Below, piece after piece: positions 1 through 8,533 of a DNA stretch of 64,000 nt (positions within the stretch are counted from its first letter, which is position 1; each line of letters opens with the position of its first letter). The notes below the pieces were generated by a model. It was not told the origin of the DNA, did no database searches, and saw only the letters and a list, made by a program, of their open reading frames with translations. The stretch is from Clostridium sp. MB40-C1 (GTDB lineage Bacteria > Bacillota > Clostridia > Clostridiales > Clostridiaceae). Both the position numbers and the translations under genes were made by a program. The stretch is from contig NZ_CP133189.1 in the NCBI RefSeq assembly GCF_030913655.1, positions 2,418,001 to 2,482,000 of the forward strand, in the 5' to 3' direction.

Positions 1-18
1 ATTCTTTAATAATTTTTT

Positions 19-1164
19 TTATATAAAACTTCCAACTTTATCACTTTTTTTCATTTTGAAATTTGCCACAAGAAATAGTACTAACGCAAACGCAAGTAGA
101 ATCACTATATTTATCCCTATCTCTTTAATTCCTTCTCCATTTTGAAGCTTTGATATAGCTTCTATAGTCCACTTTTGAGGAACGAAGTTAGATATTTTTT
201 GAATCTTATCTGGCATTATTTTCATTGGCCAAAAGCAACCCCCTAACATACATGTTGGAGTAATTATTAAAGTAGATAAATTTCCCGCTTCTGCTGTTGA
301 TTCTGAAAAAGCAACAACTATCATTCCTATACCTATAGATACAATTCCTAATAGCATCATAACTAAAAATAATTTATATACTTCCATATATATTTCAATA
401 TTTAATATACACTTTATAGCTACAATAGCAAGTATTACTTGAATTGATATAATAATTATATTTGCTAATACATTGCTTATCATATATATTCTAGAATTTA
501 CAGGAGTCGAGCATATTCTTTGATAAGTTCTTTCTCTTTTTTCCTTTAAAATTATATTTGAAGTAGACGTAGCTCCAATAAGAAGAAACATTATTAAAAT
601 TCCTAGTCCTCTTTCTGTTAATTCTTTATTTAATGCTTTATCTTTAACTTTTTCAACACTTAATTTTAAATCTTGATTTTTATATCCATTATATATTGAA
701 TTAAATTTATCTTTATTTCCTTTAGAAGCCTTAGCTATATCTAAAATATTTTTTATATATAGGTTAGTATAATTTTCAACCCAAGCCGTTACTTCTTTTC
801 CTTGAATAGATACCATCTTAATGCTTTCTAATTTATTATTATAAACCTCTTCACTAAATCCTTTTGGTATAATAATAGCAAGATTCACATTTTTATTTAC
901 TACATTATTTTGTACATCCTTCTCTTCAATAGGTATATTTTCAAATTTCCCTGTATTTTCTAGGTATTTAAGCATATCCGTTGAAATAACACTATTATCT
1001 TTATTAACTACCCCTATCTTTATTTTTGTCACTTCACCCTTTCCCATTATTGCCATTATTATAGCTAGCGACACTATAGGCATTATAAAATAACCTATTA
1101 GATTAGACTTTTTCCTTAAGGTAACTTTTAAGGTATTTAAAGCTAGTGTAAATATACTTCTCAT
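19..1164 (-). CDS. ABC-2 type transporter permease (distal gene of exporter operon)
   Basis: A 381-residue membrane subunit of an ABC-2 type exporter. One hydrophobic segment lies near residues 24-40, followed by a largely soluble extracytoplasmic domain to about residue 185. A cluster of about five membrane segments fills the C-terminal half. This is the topology of the ABC2_membrane_3 family, in which two such subunits pair with one ATPase. The gene follows a second, related permease directly (start abuts the previous stop) and an ATPase before that, so the three form one operon. The substrate cannot be told from sequence; relatives export drugs, antimicrobial peptides or lipids. The stop codon lies at the very edge of the window, so any further downstream genes are unseen. 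Confidence 0.85.
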   Translation of the reverse strand: MRSIFTLALNTLKVTLRKKSNLIGYFIMPIVSLAIIMAIMGKGEVTKIKIGVVNKDNSVISTDMLKYLENTGKFENIPIEEKDVQNNVVNKNVNLAIIIPKGFSEEVYNNKLESIKMVSIQGKEVTAWVENYTNLYIKNILDIAKASKGNKDKFNSIYNGYKNQDLKLSVEKVKDKALNKELTERGLGILIMFLLIGATSTSNIILKEKRERTYQRICSTPVNSRIYMISNVLANIIIISIQVILAIVAIKCILNIEIYMEVYKLFLVMMLLGIVSIGIGMIVVAFSESTAEAGNLSTLIITPTCMLGGCFWPMKIMPDKIQKISNFVPQKWTIEAISKLQNGEGIKEIGINIVILLAFALVLFLVANFKMKKSDKVGSFI

Positions 1165-2292
1165 TTAAGCTTCCTCCTTTCTAAAAAGCATTGAAGCAAT
1201 CATTAAAAATATAAAGGCTATACTAAAATTAATTAGTACTGCAGGAAACACTTTTTCATAATTATTTGTAAATACAATATTTAATATAGAACTATTAACC
1301 CACCTTATAGGAGAAAAATTTGACACATTAGTAAGAAGTGTATTCTTAAATTCATCTATAGGTACGTATCCTCCACCTAAAAATACCATAACAGGAATTA
1401 CAGCATTTAATATTCCATTCATAACGGCTTCTGTCTTTGTCAAAAATGCTACCCCTATTCCTATAGACACCGCCATCACAATCTCCGAAAATAAAACAAG
1501 TAATAAAATAGGTAAATTATCTCCCCAATTTACTTTAATTACATACTTACTAAACATAATTACAATAATAATTTCAATTACCGTTATAATTACCGAGGAT
1601 AGTATTTTTCCCATAAAAATTTCTTTTTTTGTAATAGGTGCTATAATCATTCTATTACTCGTCTTCCTGTTTTTTTCACCAACAATTCCAAAAGCTGCTG
1701 TCATAGATGAGTACATTATTATTAAAGTAGTCATTGTAACACCATAATAATCTATAGCCTTTGGTTCTTTCTTTTCATTTAAAGATTCTATATTTACATA
1801 CTTTTTATTATTTTCTTTTAAAATCTGTCCAACCATCCTTGGATCATGTTTTCCTATCTCATTAACTACATTATATCTTTGTACAAATGTATTCAAGATT
1901 CCTTCAATAAAACTAGCATCTAAGTGATACCTATCATTTTTAAACATTTTTATTTCTTTATTATCTTCATTAGTTAATAAATAACATGCGTAATCTCCAT
2001 TTTGAAGGCTTTTTTTAGCTTCTTCTATATTATTGGTTTCTTTAAACTTTACATTATAATTTTTAAGTTTATTTTCTAATAAATTAAAACTAGTTTCTAT
2101 ATTATTGTCTTTTCCTTGTATAGTATATAGTACATTTATTTGTCCCAATTTAATATCTCCATTCATAGCACTAGAAAGAGCTGTTCCTAATATAACTATT
2201 AAAACAATAGGAAATAAAATCATAAGAGCTAGTTCTTTTTTGCTTCTAAATCCTTCTTTAATGTCTTTTAAAATTATATTTAATATATTCAC
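1165..2292 (-). CDS. ABC-2 type transporter permease
   Basis: A 375-residue paralogue of the next permease, with the same plan: an N-terminal membrane helix (about residues 22-42), a soluble extracytoplasmic domain to about residue 180, then some five membrane helices. It lies 10 bp after the ATPase gene and abuts the second permease, so the product is probably a heterodimeric membrane domain. Family assignment rests on topology and on the conserved gene order ATPase-permease-permease. The substrate is unknown. Confidence 0.85.
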   Translation of the reverse strand: MNILNIILKDIKEGFRSKKELALMILFPIVLIVILGTALSSAMNGDIKLGQINVLYTIQGKDNNIETSFNLLENKLKNYNVKFKETNNIEEAKKSLQNGDYACYLLTNEDNKEIKMFKNDRYHLDASFIEGILNTFVQRYNVVNEIGKHDPRMVGQILKENNKKYVNIESLNEKKEPKAIDYYGVTMTTLIIMYSSMTAAFGIVGEKNRKTSNRMIIAPITKKEIFMGKILSSVIITVIEIIIVIMFSKYVIKVNWGDNLPILLLVLFSEIVMAVSIGIGVAFLTKTEAVMNGILNAVIPVMVFLGGGYVPIDEFKNTLLTNVSNFSPIRWVNSSILNIVFTNNYEKVFPAVLINFSIAFIFLMIASMLFRKEEA

Positions 2293-2302
2293 TATATCCC
2301 CC

Positions 2303-3238
2303 CTAATCTCTCAATTTTCTTCCTGTTAATGTTAAGAATACTGTTTCAAGATCAGGCCTTTTAGTTTCAATATTCTTTATTTCTATACCTTTGTTTGTAA
2401 AATACAATATTATTTTATCTAAATTATTGATTTCTTTAGAACTATATATCTTTATTCTATTTTCATTAATTTTAGCTTCTAGAACTCCATTTATATTTTC
2501 TATTTCATCAATATTTATATCTAAATTAAAATCCACAGTAACCTCTGTATAATTTCTATCTGTTACAATAGATTTCAATTCTTCTTTACTACCTTCTGCA
2601 ATAACCTTTCCATGATCTATTATTCCTATCTTTGTACAAACAGACTCAACTTCTTCCATATAATGAGTAGTATAAATTATTGTACATCCCATAGAATTTA
2701 ACTTTTTAACTGATTGTAATATATGATTTCTAGATTGAGGATCTATTCCAACTGTAGGTTCATCCATTATTATTAGCTTAGGTTTGTGTGCTATAGCGCA
2801 AGCTATATTAAGCCTCCTCTTCATTCCTCCTGAAAAACCTTTTGGAAATTCCTTCGCTTTATCATTTAATCCAACAAACTCCAAAGCTTCCATAGCACTT
2901 TCTCTTAGTTTTTTTCCTTTTAGTCCATAAAGACTTGCAAAAAAACTTACATTTTCGAAAGCAGTTAGATCTTCATATATAGCTATTTCTTGAGGTACTA
3001 CTCCTATATTCTTTTTAGTATAATAAGCTTCTTTATTTATATCTTTGTCTAAAATTTTTATTTGTCCTTTATCCACAGATAAAAGTCCACACATCATGTT
3101 AATAGTTGTACTTTTCCCTGCTCCATTTGGCCCAAGTAAACCATATATTTCTCCCTCATGTATATTTAAATTTATATTATCAACAGCAATTAAATCTCCA
3201 AATTTTTTCATTAAATTTTCTATTTTAACTATATTCAT
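2303..3238 (-). CDS. ABC exporter ATP-binding protein
   Basis: A 311-residue ATPase that powers the two downstream ABC-2 permeases. Visible motifs are Walker A GPNGAGKST (residues 36-44), the signature FSGGMKRRL, Walker B LIIMDEP followed by TVGIDPQ, and the switch histidine in TTHYMEE. The extra C-terminal region of about 90 residues is usual for drug and peptide exporter ATPases of the CcmA/DrrA type. It is the first gene of a three-gene operon. A 24-bp dyad and a -10 box lie upstream, and the -35 is poor, which suggests an activator-dependent promoter, plausibly under the NarL-type regulator encoded next door. Confidence 0.93.
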   Translation of the reverse strand: MNIVKIENLMKKFGDLIAVDNINLNIHEGEIYGLLGPNGAGKSTTINMMCGLLSVDKGQIKILDKDINKEAYYTKKNIGVVPQEIAIYEDLTAFENVSFFASLYGLKGKKLRESAMEALEFVGLNDKAKEFPKGFSGGMKRRLNIACAIAHKPKLIIMDEPTVGIDPQSRNHILQSVKKLNSMGCTIIYTTHYMEEVESVCTKIGIIDHGKVIAEGSKEELKSIVTDRNYTEVTVDFNLDINIDEIENINGVLEAKINENRIKIYSSKEINNLDKIILYFTNKGIEIKNIETKRPDLETVFLTLTGRKLRD

Positions 3239-3272
3239 ATACTCACTCCCTATTTATATATATCATGCTTTT

Positions 3273-3301
3273 ATTATATAAAAAAACAGTATATAAATTT
3301 A
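3273..3301 (-). promoter_or_regulatory. Putative sigma-A promoter of the ABC exporter operon
   Basis: A perfect -10 TATAAT (3273-3278, minus strand) is preceded at 17 bp by a poor -35 TAAATT (3296-3301). The weak -35 together with the dyad just upstream suggests a positively controlled promoter (inference). Confidence 0.5.
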
Positions 3302-3319
3302 GTAGATAAAGTCATGTTT

Positions 3320-3343
3320 AATATATGACAAAAGTCATATATT
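3320..3343. promoter_or_regulatory. Perfect dyad, candidate response-regulator operator
   Basis: The perfect inverted repeat AATATATGAC-N4-GTCATATATT has 10-bp arms and is centred about 65 bp upstream of the predicted transcription start of the exporter operon. A further GTCAT half-site lies at 3311. The position suits a class I activator such as the NarL-family regulator encoded at 3548-4177. Linking the two is inference. Confidence 0.5.
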
Positions 3344-3525
3344 TTTATCATATACACCTCCACTAATGCTCTACTACTTCTTATGCATATAGCCATATAA
3401 CATTATTTATTGCTAATTATAAGTTTCAAACTCTATATTTGGAGTGAAAAAATCTATTTATAGTCTTGATATTAAGCTCTAAAGATAAAGTTAAACATTT
3501 TCATGTTTATTTTTATATAAAAAAT

Positions 3526-3547
3526 GGGACAGCATAAATGCTGTCCC
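3526..3547 (-). terminator. Rho-independent terminator of the M50/kinase/regulator operon
   Basis: The stem GGGACAGCA-TTTA-TGCTGTCCC directly abuts the regulator stop codon and is followed on the minus strand by ATTTTTTAT. Confidence 0.9.
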
Positions 3548-4177
3548 TTAAAATTTACCTTTCAAATAATATATAGCTATCTGTGTTCTATGATTTAATC
3601 CAGTTTTAGATAAAATATTACTTATATAATTTTTAACAGTTCCTTCTGATATATACAACTTTTTAGCAATCTCTTTATTAGATAACCCCTCTGAAATTGC
3701 TACTATTACCTCTAGTTCTCTTTCTGTAAATAGAGTATCATCAATTGAATTGTTTACACTATCATTTAATCCATGTATTATTTTATCTAATACTAAGTCT
3801 TCCATAACCGTATTTCCATTATAAACAGTTTTTATAGCATTAATTATTGTATCTGGGGGATTATTTTTCAGAATATAGCCCTTTGAACCATACTTTATCG
3901 CATCATATATATACTCATCTTCATCAAAAGTAGTAAGTATTAATGCTCTAGTATCTGTTTTAGATACTATATCTTTAATTGCCTCAACACCATTCATAAC
4001 TGGCATCCTAACATCTAATATAGCCACATCTATATCATTATTTAAGCACCCTTCAACTGCCTTATAGCCATTTTCTACACACTTACTAACTTCAATTTCT
4101 CCGGTCATTTCTAAAATAATTTTTAGACTTTCTCTTATAAGTGCATCATCATCTGCAATTAAAACTTTAATTGCCAT
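3548..4177 (-). CDS. NarL/LuxR-family response regulator
   Basis: A 209-residue two-component response regulator. The receiver domain (about residues 1-120) shows the acidic pair ADDD at 8-11, the phospho-acceptor Asp55 in AILDVRMP and the conserved Thr and Lys positions. A LuxR-type helix-turn-helix fills about residues 143-209 (LTERE-like start, then GLSNKEIAKKL and GTVKNYISNIL). The kinase gene ends 13 bp upstream, so this is its cognate regulator. The divergently placed target is not visible, but the ABC-2 exporter operon immediately downstream carries a dyad upstream of its promoter and is the obvious candidate, as in many Firmicutes exporter/two-component pairs. Confidence 0.93.
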   Translation of the reverse strand: MAIKVLIADDDALIRESLKIILEMTGEIEVSKCVENGYKAVEGCLNNDIDVAILDVRMPVMNGVEAIKDIVSKTDTRALILTTFDEDEYIYDAIKYGSKGYILKNNPPDTIINAIKTVYNGNTVMEDLVLDKIIHGLNDSVNNSIDDTLFTERELEVIVAISEGLSNKEIAKKLYISEGTVKNYISNILSKTGLNHRTQIAIYYLKGKF

Positions 4178-4190
4178 AATGTAACTCCTT

Positions 4191-5297
4191 TCACTGAATA
4201 GGCAAGAGTAGTATTACAGAAAACCCTTCACATCCATCTATAATTACTTTTCCGTCTACATTTTGACATCTTTCCTCTATCCCTTTAATTCCAAGTCCTT
4301 TAACCACGTTTAAACATCCTATACCATTATCCTTAACTTGAAATTTTATAATTTTATTCAGAATCTCAATTTTTGCTTTTATTTCTGTTGCATTTGAGTA
4401 TTTTATTGTATTAGTCAAAATCTCCTTCAAACTATCATTAATTATTTTCCAATACACCACAGAAACTACTCCCAAGTCTCCTTCACAATATAGGTTAGCT
4501 TTTATTCTACTATTAACCTCAAACTCTGCTAATATAAGTTTCAATTTATTTACACCTATTTGCTCAACAGGAGGTTTTATATTTCTTAAAGTGGCTCTTA
4601 TACTATCCATGCCTTCTCTTAAAACATTTATGGTATTTTGAATCATATCTTTACATTTTATAGTATCTTTATCCATTATAAATTTTATAGCCTCAAGCTG
4701 CATTAAGCTTCCTGAAATAGTATGTCCAATATTGTCATGTATTGCCTGGGCAATTTTATTTCTTTCTTCTAATTGAGACATATACTTTATCTGCTCACCA
4801 TATTGAATGTCCTTAACCGAAGATTTATTTAGTAAATAATTTTTTTCTCTCAAATAGTCATTTTCTTTAGTAAGTTTTTCAACCTTTGAATTAAATATAT
4901 TATAAATTCTAACTATTACATACGTGAGCATTAAAATAACTATATATTCATTAAAAACATTATTTCTAAGCCAAAATAATGGTATAAATAAAAAACATAC
5001 TCCTACGCTTTGCCTAATATTAAACAAATTAAATACTTCAAAAAAATTCATAGGCAGTAGTAAAATGAATATATTGTCCATTAGTACAATACTACCAAAC
5101 AAAAATACTAAAATAAAAACCTCTATTATCTTTATCTTAATCTCATCTTCAATAATATATGTATATACACTAAGTGCCATATAGATTAACAATGTTACTA
5201 CTACATAAGAAAGATTATAGGAATTAGTTCTATTTACAGAAATAGTCGCAGTATATATGACTATGAAAAACTTGCTTAATACAAGCCATCCTTCCAT
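4191..5297 (-). CDS. Sensor histidine kinase (HisKA_3 type)
   Basis: A NarX/DesK-like membrane kinase of 368 residues that phosphorylates the adjacent NarL-type regulator. About four to five hydrophobic segments occupy residues 5-135, with almost no extracytoplasmic sensor domain, so it probably senses within the membrane. A short coiled coil follows, then the HisKA_3 dimerisation helix with the phospho-acceptor histidine in AIHDNIGHT (about residue 187) and an HATPase_c domain (N box near EILTNTIKYSNA, G box DNGIGC). I chose the ATG at 5297 because GAGGTG lies 5 bp ahead of it; a TTG 12 bp further upstream would bury this ribosome binding site. The gene follows the M50 protease gene by 18 bp. 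Confidence 0.92.
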   Translation of the reverse strand: MEGWLVLSKFFIVIYTATISVNRTNSYNLSYVVVTLLIYMALSVYTYIIEDEIKIKIIEVFILVFLFGSIVLMDNIFILLLPMNFFEVFNLFNIRQSVGVCFLFIPLFWLRNNVFNEYIVILMLTYVIVRIYNIFNSKVEKLTKENDYLREKNYLLNKSSVKDIQYGEQIKYMSQLEERNKIAQAIHDNIGHTISGSLMQLEAIKFIMDKDTIKCKDMIQNTINVLREGMDSIRATLRNIKPPVEQIGVNKLKLILAEFEVNSRIKANLYCEGDLGVVSVVYWKIINDSLKEILTNTIKYSNATEIKAKIEILNKIIKFQVKDNGIGCLNVVKGLGIKGIEERCQNVDGKVIIDGCEGFSVILLLPIQ

Positions 5298-5315
5298 AAT
5301 ACACCTCAATAAATT

Positions 5316-5969
5316 CTAGACTATAAGATTAACTATTAGTAAAAAAAATCTAGTAAGTAAAGCTGTTGGTGGATAAATTATAAGTCCTGCAAGAGAATTT
5401 CCACCTAATATAGGTAAAATCAAAACTAATAATATTATCATTTGATATCTGTATAGTTTGTCAGCTACTTCATAAAAAAATTTAGGGAATAAGTCTCTTA
5501 AAATGTGAAAACCATCCAAACCTGGTATAGGAAGTAAATTAAATACCGCTAACAAACAATTTATTGAAATACCACCAAGGCAAATTTTATATAAAACATA
5601 AAATAATTTTTCATTTTGGAGTGGTACCTTAGACAAAACCCCTAACAAAACTGTAAATATTAAAGCTGCAAATAAATTTCCTATAACTCCAACAATCGAT
5701 ACCTTCAAATCATCTTTATAATAATTTTTAAAAGCATTAGGGTTAGTTTCAACAGGTTTTGCCCATCCAATTCCTATAATTAAAATCATAAGAAATCCTA
5801 TAGGGTCAATATGTGACAATGGATTTAAAGTTAATCTGTCTTGAAATTTAGGTGTTTTATCCCCTAACCTATCTGCCATCCACGCATGAGCATATTCATG
5901 AAAAGTAAATCCAACTAGTATCCCTGGAATAATTAATATCTTGGCTAACAACTCATCAGTACTAAACAT
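5316..5969 (-). CDS. M50 site-2-protease-family membrane metalloprotease
   Basis: A 217-residue intramembrane zinc protease-like protein. The metal-binding HEYAH motif lies at residues 24-28 inside the first hydrophobic segment and the second motif, LLPIPGLDG, lies near residue 150; about five to six membrane segments are present. This is the short, PDZ-less rhomboid-neighbourhood S2P group common in Firmicutes (YwhC-like); no substrate is known for most. The start at 5969 is set by AGGAGGAG five bases upstream; a start 39 bp earlier would translate the Shine-Dalgarno. It heads a probable operon with the histidine kinase and response regulator, which hints at a role in the same envelope response (inference). 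Confidence 0.85.
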   Translation of the reverse strand: MFSTDELLAKILIIPGILVGFTFHEYAHAWMADRLGDKTPKFQDRLTLNPLSHIDPIGFLMILIIGIGWAKPVETNPNAFKNYYKDDLKVSIVGVIGNLFAALIFTVLLGVLSKVPLQNEKLFYVLYKICLGGISINCLLAVFNLLPIPGLDGFHILRDLFPKFFYEVADKLYRYQMIILLVLILPILGGNSLAGLIIYPPTALLTRFFLLIVNLIV

Positions 5970-5991
5970 ACTTCTCCTCCTTTTTATTATA

Positions 5992-5997
5992 ATTATA
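5992..5997 (-). promoter_or_regulatory. Extended -10 promoter of the M50/kinase/regulator operon
   Basis: TTGGTATAAT on the minus strand provides a TGn-extended -10 about 25 bp upstream of the chosen start. No good -35 is visible. Confidence 0.4.
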
Positions 5998-6090
5998 CCA
6001 AAAAACAAATTAACAAATACAAAATTAACAATTATTTTTGAGATTATACGAAATTAACATTTTTCTAAAACATAGCCTACTTATTATAAT

Positions 6091-6128
6091 AGGAAAGCTT
6101 CATTCTTAATCAGAATAAAGCTTTCCTA
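6091..6128 (-). terminator. Terminator after the anchored beta-rich protein gene
   Basis: AGGAAAGCTT and AAGCTTTCCT form a stem with an additional inner ATTCT/AGAAT pairing. The U tract is weak (ATTATAAT). Confidence 0.6.
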
Positions 6129-6182
6129 TTATTCTATTGCTAAAATTAACTTTAAGACACATTCAATCTAAGTATAATATCC

Positions 6183-7250
6183 TTACTTCAACTGAGTTTC
6201 TACTAATTTGCCTTCACTAGTAGAAGCTATACCATTCTCATACATTTGCATAAAAACACCTTTATATGCAGTCTCTTTATTAGAACCAACTTCAGTAACA
6301 GTTCCTTTTAGATTATCATTAATATATACTTTACCCTCTTTTGAAATAAAAATATCTTTTTTATCTATAGGATTTGTGAGCGGGATCTTTTTCCACTCAG
6401 TAGTATCTTGTTCTGCTCTACCGCAATATATATTTTTCACTTTTGAAGATCCTGTATCACTATTTTCAAGTTCTCCTAGGTAAATTCTATCTTCCTCATC
6501 TGCTGATATAAGGCATATATTATCAATGCCTTTCATAGAAATAGAATCACTACTACCTGTTATATATACTTTTCCTTCTTTTGGCGCTTCATAAGTTATT
6601 CTATCATCATTAGGAAGTATTTTTATGTCACCTATAAAATAAGCTTCTGTTCTAACCTTTTCAAGCTTTTTCATAACATCTATGCTATAGATAGTAGTTT
6701 TTCCACCTTTTAATGCAGTTTTAACATATATCATATTAGTTAAAGGAGTTAACTCTATATCTTCTATATAAGATTTTTTTGAAGCCGTTATTGAAGTTTT
6801 TTCACCTTCTTTTGTCTGCATCAAATCCTTTTTATTTCTTTCTGCATCATAAGAACAGAACATATACTTATTGCTATTCTCCTGTTCTTTTTTCATAGCT
6901 AAAAGTATTATATCTCTATCTGGTGCCCACTTGTAAAATTCTACTTCATAACCATCTTCTAATTCCATTTGATTTTCTTTCCCAGTATAAACATCAATTA
7001 CTTTTAAAACATCATCTTTATAATAAGATGCATATCCTCCATCATATGAAACAGCGATATGTTCTGCATCTTCTGGAATTTGCACATCTGCTTTCTTTCT
7101 CTCTTTTTTCTTTTCATTAACTACTTTTTTAGCTACTATGTTAGTAGCACCTTCCGCCGCAAATAAATAATTATCAACATAGTATAAAACAGCTACTTGA
7201 ATAGTCACGGATATTAACATCCATACCATTATTTTTTTTATAGCTTTCAT
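6183..7250 (-). CDS. Membrane-anchored protein of unknown function, probable beta-propeller-like ectodomain
   Basis: I do not recognise a named family. This 355-residue protein has one N-terminal signal-anchor (about residues 7-24), a lysine-rich linker (residues 43-54) and an extracytoplasmic domain of repeated short beta-type segments with Ser/Tyr-Asp-Gly turns (for example YDGGYASYYKDD and WAPDRDIILLA), reminiscent of TolB/WD-like propeller blades. There are no cysteines of note in the ectodomain core. It lies 20 bp after the phosphodiester glycosidase-family gene and ends in a terminator, so both are probably co-transcribed and may act together at the cell surface. The gene at 23083-23910 has the same architecture and may be a distant paralogue. 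Confidence 0.7.
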   Translation of the reverse strand: MKAIKKIMVWMLISVTIQVAVLYYVDNYLFAAEGATNIVAKKVVNEKKKERKKADVQIPEDAEHIAVSYDGGYASYYKDDVLKVIDVYTGKENQMELEDGYEVEFYKWAPDRDIILLAMKKEQENSNKYMFCSYDAERNKKDLMQTKEGEKTSITASKKSYIEDIELTPLTNMIYVKTALKGGKTTIYSIDVMKKLEKVRTEAYFIGDIKILPNDDRITYEAPKEGKVYITGSSDSISMKGIDNICLISADEEDRIYLGELENSDTGSSKVKNIYCGRAEQDTTEWKKIPLTNPIDKKDIFISKEGKVYINDNLKGTVTEVGSNKETAYKGVFMQMYENGIASTSEGKLVETQLK

Positions 7251-7270
7251 CTATTCTTATTCCTCTCCTT

Positions 7271-8272
7271 TTACGATTCCACATAAAATATCGTAGGTAT
7301 TGATCTTTCTCCTAAAGCATCGCAAGGATTGTTTATAACTGATCCTTCATAATATAATGTTGATGATGAGCCTCCATCTAGATTAGCTGCATTAAAGGCA
7401 CCATTTTCATACATTAAATCTTGAACTTCTCTATAGGTTGCCCCTAAACTTCCTGGTTGTCTTCCATCTATAACTAGAAGCATAATACTTCCATCTCTTC
7501 TTTGTCCTATAGCGGTTCTTGGAGCAATGCCCCCTCCACCATCTCCACTTTTTATTGTCTTTTTACCACTGACAATCATAGTCTTATCAAAAGAAACTGC
7601 ATCAACTACGTTCTTTTGCTTCATTTCTCTTATTGTATGATATCCTACTAGTAAAATTCCATCTTTAGTAATACCTATAATTTCATGTTTCTTATCTTCA
7701 TCTTTATAGTCATTATGAATTGTTTTACCATTAGAAATTATTATACCTACAGGTTGTCCACCATTTCCAGCCCATTTTTTTCCACTTGGTGATTCATCAT
7801 TAAACGCTCCTCCATTTACTGCTGCTATAGCATTATATCTTTTTGCCATGGCACTTGTAGTTTCCCCTGTTTTGTAAAGTTTGCTAGTATATCCAACTTT
7901 TACTCTTGTTGGATCATGAATTATAATCATTGTTCCTTTGAATTTATTTCCGCTTATTTCATATCTTTCTATACTACTATCATGTTTAGGCTTTATATTA
8001 ACCTCATCATCATCTTCTTGAATAATTGTTTCTATTTTATTTCTACTTTGAATTTCATTAATGCGTTCTTTTGATAAAAAAGTGGTAGCAATCCATTGGT
8101 GAGTCATTGTTGTCATTGCTGCACCAACCACTGTATTTTTAGCATTTTCAAATGGCCCATAATAAAGCATGAATGGACCTGTTGCACCTGTAAAAACCAA
8201 TTCAAAGATTATAAAGGCTATAAACAATTTAAATGAAAATTTCTTTTTTGTCTTTCTATTTTTTTTACCCAT
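7271..8272 (-). CDS. Phosphodiester glycosidase (NAGPA-domain) family membrane-anchored protein
   Basis: This 333-residue protein has an N-terminal lysine-rich stretch and signal-anchor (about residues 15-37), then an extracytoplasmic NAGPA domain. Characteristic motifs are AVNGGAFND, GIAPRTAIGQ, LLVIDGRQPGS and AANLDGGSSSTLYY near the C-terminus; the last is the family's most conserved block. The domain is found in mammalian uncovering enzyme and in bacterial cell-wall or exopolysaccharide modifying proteins, where it cleaves phosphodiester-linked sugars. The exact substrate here is unknown. It is followed after 20 bp by the anchored protein at 6183-7250. The Shine-Dalgarno is AAAGGTGAT upstream of the ATG. 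Confidence 0.85.
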   Translation of the reverse strand: MGKKNRKTKKKFSFKLFIAFIIFELVFTGATGPFMLYYGPFENAKNTVVGAAMTTMTHQWIATTFLSKERINEIQSRNKIETIIQEDDDEVNIKPKHDSSIERYEISGNKFKGTMIIIHDPTRVKVGYTSKLYKTGETTSAMAKRYNAIAAVNGGAFNDESPSGKKWAGNGGQPVGIIISNGKTIHNDYKDEDKKHEIIGITKDGILLVGYHTIREMKQKNVVDAVSFDKTMIVSGKKTIKSGDGGGGIAPRTAIGQRRDGSIMLLVIDGRQPGSLGATYREVQDLMYENGAFNAANLDGGSSSTLYYEGSVINNPCDALGERSIPTIFYVES

Positions 8273-8462
8273 CCTTTTATCACCTTTTTAATTTTATCAT
8301 GTTTTCTGTATTCCCCTATGTATTCTACACTAAATTTTAAAATAAAGATAGTTGTTTTTTGTGAATTATTTGTATCAATTTTACAATACACAACAATATT
8401 TTTATAGTAAACCATAATACCCTAATCTTAATTATATAATAGATACTTGTTTTTTTAAAGAT

Positions 8463-8509
8463 AAATATCCTAGAATAAATTTTAAAATTAAATTTACTCC
8501 AGGATATTT
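8463..8509 (-). terminator. Probable terminator after the PhoH-family gene
   Basis: AAATATCCT and AGGATATTT arms with an additional AAATTT inner stem lie 25 bp beyond the phoH-type stop. The following tract is T-rich but interrupted. Confidence 0.6.
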
Positions 8510-8533
8510 TCATTCATTTAAATTTAATAATTA

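Noticed and set aside
8218-8415. 65-residue minus-strand frame overlapping the start of the NAGPA-domain gene
   Set aside because: No ribosome binding site, overlaps a good gene start and has AT-driven composition.
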